A stretch of DNA of 64,000 nt from the NCBI RefSeq assembly GCF_012844455.2, contig NZ_JABBCQ020000006.1, positions 62,001 to 126,000 of the forward strand, written 5' to 3'. Positions 7,727-20,517 of the stretch are shown piece after piece. The notes under the pieces are model-generated. The model searched no databases. It saw nothing but the letters and a program-made list of their open reading frames with translations, and had not been told where the DNA came from. Source of the stretch: Comamonas suwonensis. GTDB lineage: Bacteria > Pseudomonadota > Gammaproteobacteria > Burkholderiales > Burkholderiaceae_C. Numbering within the stretch: the first letter of the stretch is position 1; every line of letters starts with the position of its first letter. The position numbers and the translations under genes are program-made.

Positions 7727-8581
7727 TCAAAGCGGCTGGGGTTTTTTCTCCACTGTGCTCAAGGGCAGATCGTGAATCTCGCCCAGCAACTTGACCAATC
7801 CCTCAGCCGATGACTGCACCATGGCCGCGCCGCGCTCTACCGTTGCGGCAATAGCGTTGCCTGCGGCACCGGCGGGGTTGTAATCCTCCATCGCCCAGCC
7901 CAGCTTGGCGCTGCGGCCATTGCCGATCAAGTGATATTTGCCGGCCCGCACTTCAGAGGTGGATGCGAAATTCTGCGCCCTCTCCATGTGCACGGTCTCG
8001 GGCGCGAGGTGCAGCATCATCGAGGTCTCCACCTCGCCGCCATGCACGCCAAAACGGTGCTCATGCGCGCAGAACTGCTGGTTGGCGGCATCGTCCACCA
8101 GCCCGAACCAGCTGGCGCTGTAGACCAGCAGGCCGTGCTTAATGCGCAGCTCGCGTGCCACCACATCCATCACGCTGACCTGACCGCCATGGCCGTTGAG
8201 CAGCAACAGCTTTCTGACCCCGGCACGTGCCACGCAAGCGCCTAGCTCCGTCCACAGCGCAATCAGCGTGGTGGGCTGCAAAGTCAAAGTGCCTGCGTAA
8301 TTGGTGTGTTCGACGGAAAAACCTATGTTCTGCGGCGGCAAGAACAGCACGGGCAAGTCTGCAGGCAACAACGGAAGTGCTTGGGCAATCACGCCATCAA
8401 TCAGGCTGGCATCCACCGACAGCGGCAGGTGCGGGCCATGCTGCTCCACCGCGCCCACGGGCAGCACGGCCACCGTGTCTGCGGCCAGCCCGCTGGTCTG
8501 TGCCTGGGCAAAGTCGTAGGCAGAGGCCTGCGCCCAAAAGCGCGAGGGCCAGCGTGCAGAAGAAGACGGGATATTGCTCAT
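7727..8581 (-). CDS. Creatininase family amidohydrolase
   Basis: A cytoplasmic metal-dependent amidohydrolase of about 284 residues. The creatininase family metal motifs are visible: LPVGAVEQHGPHLPLSVDAS (Glu, His and Asp ligands), NGHGG, and HGGEVETSMML with its conserved Glu. Family members hydrolyse creatinine, 3-dehydro-scyllo-inosose or formamide-type intermediates, and the sequence does not tell which. Both ATG 8581 and ATG 8590 are possible starts, and neither has a good ribosome site. The gene converges with the Bug gene and is divergent from the MATE pump. Confidence 0.85.
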   Translation of the reverse strand: MSNIPSSSARWPSRFWAQASAYDFAQAQTSGLAADTVAVLPVGAVEQHGPHLPLSVDASLIDGVIAQALPLLPADLPVLFLPPQNIGFSVEHTNYAGTLTLQPTTLIALWTELGACVARAGVRKLLLLNGHGGQVSVMDVVARELRIKHGLLVYSASWFGLVDDAANQQFCAHEHRFGVHGGEVETSMMLHLAPETVHMERAQNFASTSEVRAGKYHLIGNGRSAKLGWAMEDYNPAGAAGNAIAATVERGAAMVQSSAEGLVKLLGEIHDLPLSTVEKKPQPL

Positions 8582-8678
8582 ACCCCGCATCGTAGCTGCG
8601 CCAGCCGCTCACGGCGAGGTCAGGGCTCAGGCATCAGTCCGGCAAGCACGGCGGCGCGACCTCCTTCACAATCATCCG

Positions 8679-10274
8679 ATGCCTGAAGCCACAACCAGCG
8701 CGCAGCGCCAGAACACATCCACAGACACATCCCGGGCAGCGGCCAGGCCGCAAACCCGTGATCTAACCCAGGGTCCCATTGCCAGCACCTTGCTGGTCTT
8801 TGCCCTGCCCATACTCGCGGGCAATGTGCTGCAGTCGCTCAATGGCTCGGTCAATGCCATCTGGGTCGGCGGCCACCTGGGCGAAGCCGCCCTGACGGCC
8901 ACCGCCAATGCCAACAATGTGATGTTCGCGCTGATCGGTGCGGTGTTCGGCATCAGCATGGCGACCAACATCCTGATCGCCCAGAGCATGGGAGCCCACA
9001 ACATCGGCCAGGCCAAGCGCGTGCTGGGCACCAGCGCCACGTTTTTTGGCGTGGTTTCGCTGCTGATCGCCTTATTGGGCTGGCCGCTATCGCGCCATCT
9101 CATGCAGTGGATGAGCACGCCCGAGGCCGCCCTGCCGCTGGCCGAGGCCTATCTGCAGGTCATCTTTCTGGCGATTCCCCTGCTGTTCATGTTCAGCTTT
9201 GTGACGGCCGCCTTGCGCGGTGCCGGGGACACCAGGACGCCGTTCTGGTTTTTGCTCATCGTCGTGGCGCTGGACATGGCGCTCAACCCCTTGCTGATCT
9301 TTGGCTGGGGGCCCGTTCCGCGCATGGGCATCCAGGGCTCGGCGGTGGCCACGCTGATTGCCAACGGGGTGAGCTTTTTTGCCCTGCTGGGCTGGCTGCG
9401 CTTTCGCCGTCACCCGCTGTGGATAGGCCGCCGACAGCTGGGCCTGTTCAAGCCCGATCTGACCATCGTGCGCACCCTGGTCGTCAAGGGCCTGCCCATG
9501 GGCGTGCAGATTGTGATGATCTCGCTGGCCATGATCGCCATGATTTCCATGGTCAACGAGCATGGCGTGCAGACGGCATCGGCCTACAGCGCCGCGTTGC
9601 AGCTGTGGACCTATGTGCAAATGCCGGCCATGGCCATTGGTGCCGCCTGCTCCTCCATGGCCGCGCAGAACGTGGGTGCGGGCCTGTGGAAGCGCGTGGA
9701 TGCCACGGCCCGCGCAGGCATGCTGACCAATATTCTGCTGACGGGCGGGCTCATCGTCCTTATCGTGCTGCTGGATCGCTATGTACTGGGCTGGTTTCTG
9801 CCCACCGGCAGCGCATCGCTGGAGGTGGCTCGCCACCTCAACCACATTGCGATTGGCTCCTTCCTGTTCTTTGGCGTGACCTTTGTGCTGTCTGGCGTGG
9901 TGCGTGCCACGGGTGCGGTGCTGGCCCCCATGCTGATTCTGGGCATCGCCATGTGGGGCATTCGCGTGCCAGCGGCCCGGTTTCTGCAGCCAGTGCTGGG
10001 TGTGGACGCCCTATGGTGGAGCTTCCCCATCAGCTCGGCCGCTTCGGTGGTCATGATTCTGGCCTATTACCGCTGGGGCAACTGGCGCAAGGCCGAGATG
10101 CTGCCCCGTGCGGCAACGGTGGCCACGGAACCCCCAACCACTCAACCAGATGCAACCCATTCTTTGAACTGCGATGCGCTGCTGGCGCAGTCTCCCGCCA
10201 GCGACAGCGTGGCCATTCCTGCCGAGGTAGCTGGCCAGCCGCCCGGGCCGGTGGCCAATCAGGCGAAGTCTTAG
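8679..10274 (+). CDS. MATE family efflux transporter
   Basis: An inner-membrane multidrug/toxin exporter with about twelve hydrophobic segments, 531 residues from ATG 8679. The start of the first MATE domain is typical: LTQGPIASTLLVFALPILAGNVLQSL, followed by WVGGHLGEAALTA. The second half begins KGLPMGVQIVMISLAMIAM. The last 60 residues are a hydrophilic tail rich in Thr, Pro and Ala, unusual in length for the family. The reading frame stays open upstream to 8574, but that part is hydrophilic, overlaps the divergent gene and adds no family homology. A family C repeat follows the stop. Confidence 0.9.
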   Translation: MPEATTSAQRQNTSTDTSRAAARPQTRDLTQGPIASTLLVFALPILAGNVLQSLNGSVNAIWVGGHLGEAALTATANANNVMFALIGAVFGISMATNILIAQSMGAHNIGQAKRVLGTSATFFGVVSLLIALLGWPLSRHLMQWMSTPEAALPLAEAYLQVIFLAIPLLFMFSFVTAALRGAGDTRTPFWFLLIVVALDMALNPLLIFGWGPVPRMGIQGSAVATLIANGVSFFALLGWLRFRRHPLWIGRRQLGLFKPDLTIVRTLVVKGLPMGVQIVMISLAMIAMISMVNEHGVQTASAYSAALQLWTYVQMPAMAIGAACSSMAAQNVGAGLWKRVDATARAGMLTNILLTGGLIVLIVLLDRYVLGWFLPTGSASLEVARHLNHIAIGSFLFFGVTFVLSGVVRATGAVLAPMLILGIAMWGIRVPAARFLQPVLGVDALWWSFPISSAASVVMILAYYRWGNWRKAEMLPRAATVATEPPTTQPDATHSLNCDALLAQSPASDSVAIPAEVAGQPPGPVANQAKS

Positions 10275-10311
10275 AGCGACTAACACTACCCAGGGTTGCA
10301 TTTGAGACGAG

Positions 10312-10386
10312 GCGCGAAGCCGCAGGCGGTACAGAAGTACAACAAGGCGAAGCAACGGCTGATCAAGGGTTGTGTTCGCCGCTCTT
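10312..10386. repeat. Family C repeat, copy 1
   Basis: GCGCGAAGCCGCAGGCGG, ACAGAAGTACAACAAGGCGA, AGCAACGGCTGATCAAGG, TTGTGTTCGCCG. This order of blocks recurs at about 15.1 kb with roughly 70 percent identity by eye. It lies between the MATE and DsbD-family genes. Confidence 0.65.
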
Positions 10387-10469
10387 AATCTGCTCATACA
10401 GCCTTCACCTTGGCGGCGCATACTGCCTGACTGGAACCAAATAGCGCAACCCAGCTCCAAACACAGGTC

Positions 10470-12776
10470 ATGCCGTCTCTTCCAATCCTCCCTCGCCTCA
10501 ATCTCAGCCCCAGACTCAGCCCGTTCGTTCTGTGGTTTTTTGCATTGATTTTGATAGCTACCAGCGCTTTACCTATAAGCGCCAGAGCACAAATCAACCT
10601 GGGTTTATCCAGCAGCAAAACCAGCACCTCGGCCGCCGTGGTGCAGACACCACGCGTGCGCGCCGAATTGGTGGCGCAAGCGCCCGATGGGATTGCCGCA
10701 GGCCAGACCTTCTGGCTGGGCCTCAAGCTGGCCCATGAGCCCGACTGGCACACCTACTGGAAGAACGCCGGCGACTCCGGCTTGCCCACCGAACTGCAGT
10801 GGCAGCTTCCCGCCGGTCTGAGCGCTGGAGCCATTGACTGGCCCACGCCCCACGCCCTGCGCGTAGGCCCGCTGGTCAATTACGGCTACGAAAACACCGT
10901 GCTGCTGCCCATTCCGGTCAAGGTTGCCAGCGACTTCAAGGCGCCTGAATCCGGCATGGTGGAGGTACGCCTGTCGGCCAGCTGGCTGATCTGCCGCGTG
11001 GAATGCATTCCCGAAAGCGGAGAGTTCGCGCTGCAGATTCCCGTGGGCGGCAGCACCGCCACCCATAGCGAAGACTTCTTCAAGGCGCAAGCCCAGCTGC
11101 CTGCAGCGCTGAGCGATAACGGCAAGGCCAGCATTCAAGCCGATGCCAATGCAGCCAAGGGCACGGTGCTGGATGACCGCATCAGCCTGCGCGTCACAGG
11201 CCTGCCAGCCGCCCTTCAGGGCAAGACGCTGGAGTTCTACCCCGAAAACGCCGAAACCTTCAGGCATGCCGCCGAGTCCGGCAAGGACTGGCAGCAGCGC
11301 TGGGAGGGCAATGTGTGGGTGGCTGAGGGCATCCCGCTGTCTGACATGCGTGGCGAAACGCCCAAGCAACTGGCCATCGTCATCGCGCTCGCCAACAAGG
11401 ACCGCATCGCAGCGATGGGCAAGGGCGAGCCCATTGCCTGGCGCAGCACGCTGGATGTATCGGGGCAATGGACGCCTGCCATGATGGCCAGCGTCTCCCC
11501 CGCTCTGGCCGCTGCGCTTGAAGCCAACAAAAATACGGCGGCTGCACCGGCCCCCACCAGCGCCAGCAACACCGGTATCTGGGCCGCACTGCTGGGCGGA
11601 TTGATTGGCGGGCTGATTCTCAACCTCATGCCCTGCGTGTTTCCCGTGCTGGCCATCAAGGTGCTGGGCTTTGCGGGTCATGGCCAGAATCGTCGTGCTC
11701 AAAAAATAAGCGGTCTGGCCTATACCGCTGGTGTGGTGCTGTCATTTGTAGCGCTGGGCGCGCTGCTGCTGGGCCTGCGCGCTGCGGGCCAGCAGCTGGG
11801 CTGGGGCTTTCAGCTGCAGTCACCCATTGTCGTGTCACTGCTGGCGACGCTGTTCACCGTGCTGGGGCTGAATCTGGCAGGGCTGTTTGAGTTTGGCAGC
11901 CTGCTGCCCAGCCATATCGCCAGTGCACAGGCGCGCAACCCGGTGCTGGACTCCTTCCTCTCCGGCGTGCTGGCCGTGGCCATTGCATCGCCCTGCACGG
12001 CCCCGTTCATGGGCGCCTCTCTGGGTTTTGCGATTGACATGCCCTCCGCACAGGCGCTGACGGTGTTTGCCGCCCTGGGCGTTGGCATGGTTCTGCCTTA
12101 TCTGCTGGCCAGTTTTGTGCCCGCCGTAGTCAGCTGGCTGCCCCGCCCCGGCGCGTGGATGGAGACCTTCCGCCGCGCCATGGCCTTCCCCATGTTTGCG
12201 ACCGTGGTCTGGCTGGTGTGGGTGCTGGGCCACCAGAGCGGCATGGACGCAGCAGCTGCCCTGCTGGCCCTGCTGCTGGTACTGGCCGCGCTGATCTGGG
12301 CACTGGGCCTGAGCGGCAAAAGCCGTCTGGCACTCAGCGCCATCGCTGTGCTGCTGGTGGCGGGTGTAGGCTATTACGCCGCCCCTCTGATCACCGCGCC
12401 GCCGGCAGAGCCGGCACAGGCGCAGAACGGCGAAGGCCAACTATGGCAGCCGTGGACGGCTGACAAGGTTCAGTCTCTGCAAGCGGCCAATCAGCCCGTG
12501 TTTGTGGACTTTACCGCCGCATGGTGCGTGACCTGTCAGGTCAACAAGCGCACCACGCTCAGCCATGCGGATGTACTGGCCGCTTTTGAGCAGCACAAAG
12601 TGCAACTGCTGCGCGCCGACTGGACAAGGCAGGATCCGGCCATTACCCAGGCCCTGCATGCGCTGGGCCGTAGCGGCGTACCGGTCTATGTGCTGTATGT
12701 GCCAGGCAAACCGCCCGTGGTGATGAGCGAGCTTCTGTCCAAGAGCGAGGTACTGGACGCACTGCAGAAAATTTAG
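10470..12776 (+). CDS. DsbD-family protein-disulfide reductase
   Basis: A membrane electron shuttle that carries reducing power from cytoplasmic thioredoxin to periplasmic proteins. Order: signal peptide (1-40, cleavage ISARA/Q); an N-terminal DsbD-like domain containing the cysteine pair ICRVECIPESGEF; a polytopic core with NLMPCVFPVL and ASPCTAPF, the paired membrane cysteines; and a C-terminal thioredoxin domain with AAWCVTCQ. At 768 residues it is longer than E. coli DsbD (about 565) and has a larger N-terminal domain, closer to ScsB-like proteins. Its signal peptide is encoded by a family A repeat. It converges with a VOC gene. Confidence 0.9.
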   Translation: MPSLPILPRLNLSPRLSPFVLWFFALILIATSALPISARAQINLGLSSSKTSTSAAVVQTPRVRAELVAQAPDGIAAGQTFWLGLKLAHEPDWHTYWKNAGDSGLPTELQWQLPAGLSAGAIDWPTPHALRVGPLVNYGYENTVLLPIPVKVASDFKAPESGMVEVRLSASWLICRVECIPESGEFALQIPVGGSTATHSEDFFKAQAQLPAALSDNGKASIQADANAAKGTVLDDRISLRVTGLPAALQGKTLEFYPENAETFRHAAESGKDWQQRWEGNVWVAEGIPLSDMRGETPKQLAIVIALANKDRIAAMGKGEPIAWRSTLDVSGQWTPAMMASVSPALAAALEANKNTAAAPAPTSASNTGIWAALLGGLIGGLILNLMPCVFPVLAIKVLGFAGHGQNRRAQKISGLAYTAGVVLSFVALGALLLGLRAAGQQLGWGFQLQSPIVVSLLATLFTVLGLNLAGLFEFGSLLPSHIASAQARNPVLDSFLSGVLAVAIASPCTAPFMGASLGFAIDMPSAQALTVFAALGVGMVLPYLLASFVPAVVSWLPRPGAWMETFRRAMAFPMFATVVWLVWVLGHQSGMDAAAALLALLLVLAALIWALGLSGKSRLALSAIAVLLVAGVGYYAAPLITAPPAEPAQAQNGEGQLWQPWTADKVQSLQAANQPVFVDFTAAWCVTCQVNKRTTLSHADVLAAFEQHKVQLLRADWTRQDPAITQALHALGRSGVPVYVLYVPGKPPVVMSELLSKSEVLDALQKI
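10549..10595 (+). repeat. Family A repeat inside the DsbD-family signal peptide
   Basis: TTTTGATAGCTACCAGCGCTTT, then ATAAGCGCCAGAGC and an AAATCA flank. It is in frame and encodes residues 28-42 (IATSALPISARA/QI), that is the end of the hydrophobic region and the signal-peptidase site. Confidence 0.75.
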
Positions 12777-12789
12777 CTAGCCGGCCTTC

Positions 12790-13176
12790 TCAGACCTGCG
12801 CCAGTTCCTCGTGCAGGCAGAGATAGTTGCCCTCCGTGTCCTTGAACCAGGCGGCCTTTTCGGAACCCAGCACACAGACATGGTTGACGGTCTTGAAGTC
12901 CGGGAAGTCGTAGTCCTCAAACACCACGCCCCGGCTTTTCAGCGCCTCAATGCTCGCCACGATATCGGGCACTTGGAAGCTGATGGCCGTGTGCTCGGCC
13001 TTGGTCCCGCCCGGCTTAGGGAACAAGGCCAGAGCACTGCCGCCAACCTGGTAGACAAACTTCCCGTCGGGTCGCAGCGCCCCCGGTTGCAGCCCCAGAC
13101 ACTCTTCGTAAAAAGCGCGGGCACGCACCATATCGATGACCGGCAGCATCGTCGTCACAGCGGAATGGCTCAGCAT
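12790..13176 (-). CDS. VOC/glyoxalase-fold protein
   Basis: A small cytoplasmic protein (128 residues) of the vicinal-oxygen-chelate superfamily. It shows the paired beta-alpha-beta pattern: TMLPVIDMVRARAFYEECLG at the N-terminus and WFKDTEGNYLCLHEEL at the C-terminus. Family members include isomerases, dioxygenases and antibiotic-binding proteins. The substrate is not evident. ATG 13176 has a strong AAAGGAG site 6 bases upstream, so the longer open frame upstream is not used. The gene converges with the DsbD-family gene, only 13 bp apart. Confidence 0.85.
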   Translation of the reverse strand: MLSHSAVTTMLPVIDMVRARAFYEECLGLQPGALRPDGKFVYQVGGSALALFPKPGGTKAEHTAISFQVPDIVASIEALKSRGVVFEDYDFPDFKTVNHVCVLGSEKAAWFKDTEGNYLCLHEELAQV

Positions 13177-13479
13177 AGAAGCTCCTTTGCTCGGCGCTGC
13201 GGGAGCATGGCCCTGAGTCGAGCAAGCCAAGCTTAGCCCCGGCTTTGCGCAGGAGCCAGAGCGATACCGGCGAATGAACTGGGTGCAATCAACTTTACGA
13301 CTGTGCACATCGGCCGCATGCGGCAGGCAGCATCAGGCGCAGCAGCCCTATGGCACAAACAGGGTAAACGTTCTAGACTGGAGTTGCCCACAAGCCAGGC
13401 TCCACCGCAGTTTCCAGCCTCTGCCAGCCATGCATGCTCTGTCCACTGCGGCCCGCCTGAACAGCACAGGAGGTCAGCC
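13177..13479. other. Divergent intergenic region
   Basis: About 300 bp between two divergent genes. No coding frame with convincing codon use, no repeat family copy and no clear hairpin was seen. It presumably holds both promoters. Confidence 0.5.
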
Positions 13480-13995
13480 ATGCATATCAGTCTGCTCCAT
13501 TCGTCGCCCCATCAACGCCATTGCCTGCTGCGTGCGCTGGCACTGGCCAGTCTGGCCATTGCAGGCATCGCCTTGCCGTTTGTCTGGGACTTTCTTGCCG
13601 CGATCAACAGCATGCCCAAGATGCACTGGCTGCAGCAAATGCTGGAGCAAATGCCTGCCGCCAGCTGGCTGATGATGTTTGTCTGGGGCGGAGCCATTCC
13701 TCTGGTCTTGCTACACAGCCTGCAGCAGACGCCTAGCCACAAGCTGCGCACTGTAGTGCTGATGATGGTACTGATGTGGATTGCCGTCACCTGGTACGTA
13801 CACATGCCCGCCAGCAACCAGTGCACCATGCTGTACGAGTCATGGGAATGGGCCTGCTCCGTTCTGCAATGGGGCTTCAGCATGAGCCTGCTGCTGGCGA
13901 TTGCGGCCTATGCCTTCCTGATGCTGGGACTGGTGATCAGCTCACTGGGCCAGCTGTCAGAAGGCATGGAGGATGAAAAAAGCCACGCAGCCTGA
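13480..13995 (+). CDS. Hypothetical inner-membrane protein
   Basis: 171 residues with about four hydrophobic segments (roughly 17-38, 60-78, 84-104 and 124-152). The start ATG 13480 is set by an excellent AGGAGGT site. Two cysteines lie in the predicted periplasmic loop (NQCTMLYESWEWACSVL). The C-terminus is short and acidic (EGMEDEK). No family recognised. A strong terminator follows, so it is a single-gene unit. Confidence 0.75.
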   Translation: MHISLLHSSPHQRHCLLRALALASLAIAGIALPFVWDFLAAINSMPKMHWLQQMLEQMPAASWLMMFVWGGAIPLVLLHSLQQTPSHKLRTVVLMMVLMWIAVTWYVHMPASNQCTMLYESWEWACSVLQWGFSMSLLLAIAAYAFLMLGLVISSLGQLSEGMEDEKSHAA

Positions 13996-14017
13996 AATCC
14001 GCTGCGCCTGAACCCAC

Positions 14018-14047
14018 AAGCCTGCGGTGATTGCCGCAGGCTTTTTT
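14018..14047 (+). terminator. Rho-independent terminator
   Basis: AAGCCTGCGG, loop TGATTG, CCGCAGGCTT followed by T6. It closes the membrane protein gene and sits between convergent genes. Confidence 0.9.
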
Positions 14048-14061
14048 GATTCAAACTGCAC

Positions 14062-14916
14062 TCAGTTCTTGATACGGCCAAACAGGCGGCGATAGCGCGA
14101 TGGCAAATCCTGCATTCGCATCATGATGGGCAGGTCTGCCGTGTTGAAGTCGCAATCCCAGGCCGGAGCCCCCAGCACCTTGGCGCCAGCGCGCAGATAG
14201 CCCTGAATCAGCGCGGGCGGCTCAACTTGCAAAGCATCGACCGACACATCACTGATGTGCGCCAACTCTTCAGGCAGGGCCACACGCGGGCGAACCTGCA
14301 GCCCAGCCTCGGCCAGGTGGGTTTGGCGCAGTTGCTGCCAGATGCGCGCCGGGCCTTCACCATGGGCCAGACCTGGATACTGCATGGGAATACTGGCACA
14401 GCCCACCATGGCTTCGAGCTGGTTACGCTGCATGAACTCTGCCAGAGCGCCCCACAGCGCCAGAATCACGCCGCCCTGACGGTGCTCTGCATGTACGCAG
14501 CTACGGCCCAGCTCCACCATTTGGTCACGCCAGCCGTTGATGGGGGTCAGATCGAATTCCTGATCACTGTACAGACCTCCGGCACGACGGGCCTGTGCGG
14601 GCGTCAGCAGCCGGTAAGTGCCAATCACCTTGTTCTGCACTTCATCGCAGATCATCAGATGCTCGCAAAAGTCGTCGAAAAAGTCGATATCGTGGCCGGC
14701 CACAGGCGTCTGCAGCACAGCGCCCATTTCCTCGGCAAAGACCTGGTAGCGCAGGCGCTGAGCCTGCCTCACTTCATCCAGATGTCTAGCCCAGCGCACC
14801 TGCAAGCGCAAAGCGGGCGCTGCCGCATGCGCGGGACTAGGGAGAGAAGCAAGCGGCGATCTCGATGCCGAAGCCTGGGATGTGGTAATCGCCTCAAGTA
14901 TCTCGGGATGCCTCAT
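14062..14916 (-). CDS. OlsB-like GNAT acyltransferase (ornithine lipid synthesis, probable)
   Basis: 284 residues of the hemolysin/OlsB branch of the GNAT fold. These enzymes add a 3-hydroxyacyl chain from acyl-ACP to ornithine to make lyso-ornithine lipid at the inner membrane. Family features: VRQAQRLRYQVFAEEMGA, DIDFFDDFCEHLMICD, VIGTYRLL, ELGRSCVHAEHRQGGVILALWG (the acyl-donor binding loop) and GCASIPM. The first 30 residues are a Ser/Ala-rich extension. No olsA partner is adjacent, so the ornithine-lipid role is inferred from the family only. Confidence 0.8.
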   Translation of the reverse strand: MRHPEILEAITTSQASASRSPLASLPSPAHAAAPALRLQVRWARHLDEVRQAQRLRYQVFAEEMGAVLQTPVAGHDIDFFDDFCEHLMICDEVQNKVIGTYRLLTPAQARRAGGLYSDQEFDLTPINGWRDQMVELGRSCVHAEHRQGGVILALWGALAEFMQRNQLEAMVGCASIPMQYPGLAHGEGPARIWQQLRQTHLAEAGLQVRPRVALPEELAHISDVSVDALQVEPPALIQGYLRAGAKVLGAPAWDCDFNTADLPIMMRMQDLPSRYRRLFGRIKN

Positions 14917-15056
14917 GCCTGCTTACCTCTCGATGTTGGACGCAGTCGGCGGCCTGCCTGTGCCACACAGTATGTCTGCGTGCCCTCATTGTGAAAAATG
15001 CAAATGAAGCCTGCATGGCAGTTGCATGACGTTTGCGTGACGCCCCTCCCTGAAAG

Positions 15057-15131
15057 CCGCGAAGCCGCAAACAGTGCGAAAGTACTGGCAAGCGACACAA
15101 CGACATATCAAGGCTTGTATTCGCGGGTCTA
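15057..15131. repeat. Family C repeat, copy 2
   Basis: CCGCGAAGCCGCAAACAG, GCGAAAGTACTGGCAAGCGA, CACAACGACATATCAAGG, CTTGTATTCGCGGGTCT. It aligns block by block with the copy at 10.3 kb and lies upstream of hemE. Confidence 0.65.
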
Positions 15132-15213
15132 AAAAAGCCACATCACCCAGAGGTGTGGATTGCTGCTCGGGAATGTGGTGAATAGAAAAGCCAGAGTGGG
15201 CGACAATCAAGCC

Positions 15214-16329
15214 ATGAGCTTCGCCCCCCTGACCAATGACACCTTCCTGCGCGCATGCCGTCGCCAGGCTACTGACTACACGCCCCTGTGGCTGATGCGC
15301 CAGGCGGGACGTTACCTGCCTGAATACAAAGCTACCCGCGCCAAGGCAGGGAGCTTCATGGGCCTGGCCACCAATGTGGACTACGCCACCGAAGTGACGC
15401 TGCAGCCGCTGGAGCGCTTCCCGCTTGATGCAGCCATTCTGTTCAGCGACATCCTCACCGTGCCTGACGCCATGGGCCTGGGCCTGACGTTTGCCGAAGG
15501 CGAAGGTCCACGCTTTGCCAATGTCGTACGCGACGAGGCCGCAGTGGCTGCGCTGGCTGTGCCCGATATGGACAAGCTGCGCTATGTGTTTGATGCCGTC
15601 ACCAGCATCCGCAAGGCGCTGAATGGCCGCGTGCCACTGATCGGTTTTTCGGGCAGCCCCTGGACGCTGGCCTGCTACATGACCGAAGGCAAAGGCAGCG
15701 ACGACTACCGCACTGTCAAGTCCATGATGTACTCGCGCCCCGACCTGATGCACCGTATTCTGGAAGTCAACGCCGACAGCGTGGCCCAGTACCTGAATGC
15801 CCAGATCGACGCAGGTGCTCAGGCCGTGATGATTTTTGACAGCTGGGGGGGCGTGCTGGCCGACGGTGCTTTCCAGGAATTCAGCCTGACCTATACCAAG
15901 CGCGTGCTGGCCCAGCTCAAGCGCACCGGTGTGGACGGCACCGATGTGCCCCGTCTGGTCTTCACCAAGGGCGGCGGCATCTGGCTGGATGACATGAAGG
16001 ATCTGGACTGCGAAGTGCTGGGTCTGGACTGGACTGCCAATCTGGGCAAGGCTCGCGCCATTGTCGGCGGCCAGGTCGGTGGTCCCGGCAAGGCACTGCA
16101 AGGCAATATCGATCCCAACGTGCTGTTTGCAGCCCCAGAGCAAGTCGCCGCACAGGCCCGCGCCGTGCTGGATAGCTTTGGCAAGCCCCACACAGACCGC
16201 AGTACCACCGGCCCCACCCACATCTTCAATCTGGGTCACGGCATCAGCCAGTTCACCCCGCCTGAGCATGTGGCCGCGCTGGTCGAGGCGGTGCACAGCC
16301 ACTCGCGCCTGCTGCGCACACAGGGCTAA
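15214..16329 (+). CDS. hemE: Uroporphyrinogen decarboxylase
   Basis: A cytoplasmic heme-pathway enzyme that decarboxylates the four acetate side chains of uroporphyrinogen III to give coproporphyrinogen III. The 371-residue protein carries the signature [15 protein letters not shown] near the N-terminus, the conserved aspartate region [22 protein letters not shown], and the C-terminal FNLGHGI. ATG 15214 ([14 protein letters not shown]) gives the normal family start. A long hairpin follows the stop codon. Confidence 0.97.
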   Translation: MSFAPLTNDTFLRACRRQATDYTPLWLMRQAGRYLPEYKATRAKAGSFMGLATNVDYATEVTLQPLERFPLDAAILFSDILTVPDAMGLGLTFAEGEGPRFANVVRDEAAVAALAVPDMDKLRYVFDAVTSIRKALNGRVPLIGFSGSPWTLACYMTEGKGSDDYRTVKSMMYSRPDLMHRILEVNADSVAQYLNAQIDAGAQAVMIFDSWGGVLADGAFQEFSLTYTKRVLAQLKRTGVDGTDVPRLVFTKGGGIWLDDMKDLDCEVLGLDWTANLGKARAIVGGQVGGPGKALQGNIDPNVLFAAPEQVAAQARAVLDSFGKPHTDRSTTGPTHIFNLGHGISQFTPPEHVAALVEAVHSHSRLLRTQG

Positions 16330-16337
16330 ACCGAACC

Positions 16338-16380
16338 AGCAACAAGTGCCTACGCGCATCGCGAAATGGCACTTGCTGCT
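16338..16380 (+). terminator. Long hairpin downstream of hemE
   Basis: A 13-bp stem: AGCAACAAGTGCC pairs with GGCACTTGCTGCT (one wobble), with an inner CGCG-CAT-CGCG hairpin in the loop. It has no T tract, so it may be a processing or stability structure rather than an intrinsic terminator. A second short stem (GCCCGG...CCGGGC) lies at 16398-16414. Confidence 0.55.
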
Positions 16381-16526
16381 CACTTTCTGAGCTTTGAGCC
16401 CGGTTTCCCCGGGCTAACGACTCAGTCAGCCAAAAGGTTATTGCGCGACAATCGCTTGCTCCTAGCGCAACAAAATCAAAGCAAGCCTTTGATTTAAAAG
16501 AATTAAATTTCAGACCCCGAGAAATG

Positions 16527-16556
16527 AAGCGCCAACGAGGTTTGGCGCTTTTTTAT
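16527..16556 (+). terminator. Rho-independent terminator in the hemE-priA gap
   Basis: AAGCGCCAA, 6-nt loop, TTGGCGCTT followed by a long T-rich tract. It lies about 200 bp after hemE, and no gene is seen between the two. Confidence 0.85.
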
Positions 16557-16589
16557 TTTTTCTTGTGGCTCTCGCTTGATAGATAAAAG

Positions 16590-16935
16590 TTATCCACACG
16601 CATCGCTTTAAAAGCCGCACAGTCCCTTGCAAGTGCTTGGATTAATGCTATTTATTAAGGAGTTGCAGACTTTGCGCAGGAGTTTGCACGCATTTAGGTT
16701 TAGGGAGCTTCTCGGTTGACAGCAGCGCCCCGCCTGATTTATGCACAGATGTGGCAAAGCAGACTTCTTGTAAGCGCTTGACCTAGCAAAGTTTCCAAAG
16801 ACACGGAAATCAAATATAAGTATTTGTTTTATATATATTTTTTAGTCCACCAGATCTGTTGCAGATTGACTAACTTCAGACTTAAAAGTTGAGAGCGTCA
16901 CCTTCGGCCTATTTTTCCTCACAAAGTTATCCACA
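16590..16935. promoter_or_regulatory. DnaA-box cluster with AT-rich stretch upstream of priA
   Basis: Two exact consensus DnaA boxes TTATCCACA (16590-16598 and 16927-16935), plus TTATGCACA (16739-16747) with one mismatch. Between them lies a strongly AT-rich run (about 16808-16850, including TTTTATATATATTTTTT). The roughly 690-bp gap between hemE and priA has no coding frame worth calling. The layout is like a DnaA-binding locus: an origin, a titration site or a DnaA-controlled promoter of priA. Which of these cannot be told from the sequence. Confidence 0.5.
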
Positions 16936-17021
16936 GACCGCAAAGCCTTTGCAGGCCTCAAAATCTGCTATAGCTCTGAGAACATCGGCCAGACCGATGA
17001 CTCCAACCCTTCTTCCCGCAC

Positions 17022-19199
<2,178 letters not shown>

Positions 19200-19215
19200 G
19201 ACCTCTGACTTCAAG

Positions 19216-20515
<1,300 letters not shown>

Positions 20516-20517
20516 GC

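Noticed and set aside
9107-10444. Plus-strand open frame overlapping the MATE gene in another frame
   Set aside because: Arg/His/Pro-rich translation without homology; the MATE frame has full transporter features.
16761-16792. Another possible family A copy (TGTAAGCGCTTGACC)
   Set aside because: Only one arm is present and the flanks do not match; could be chance.
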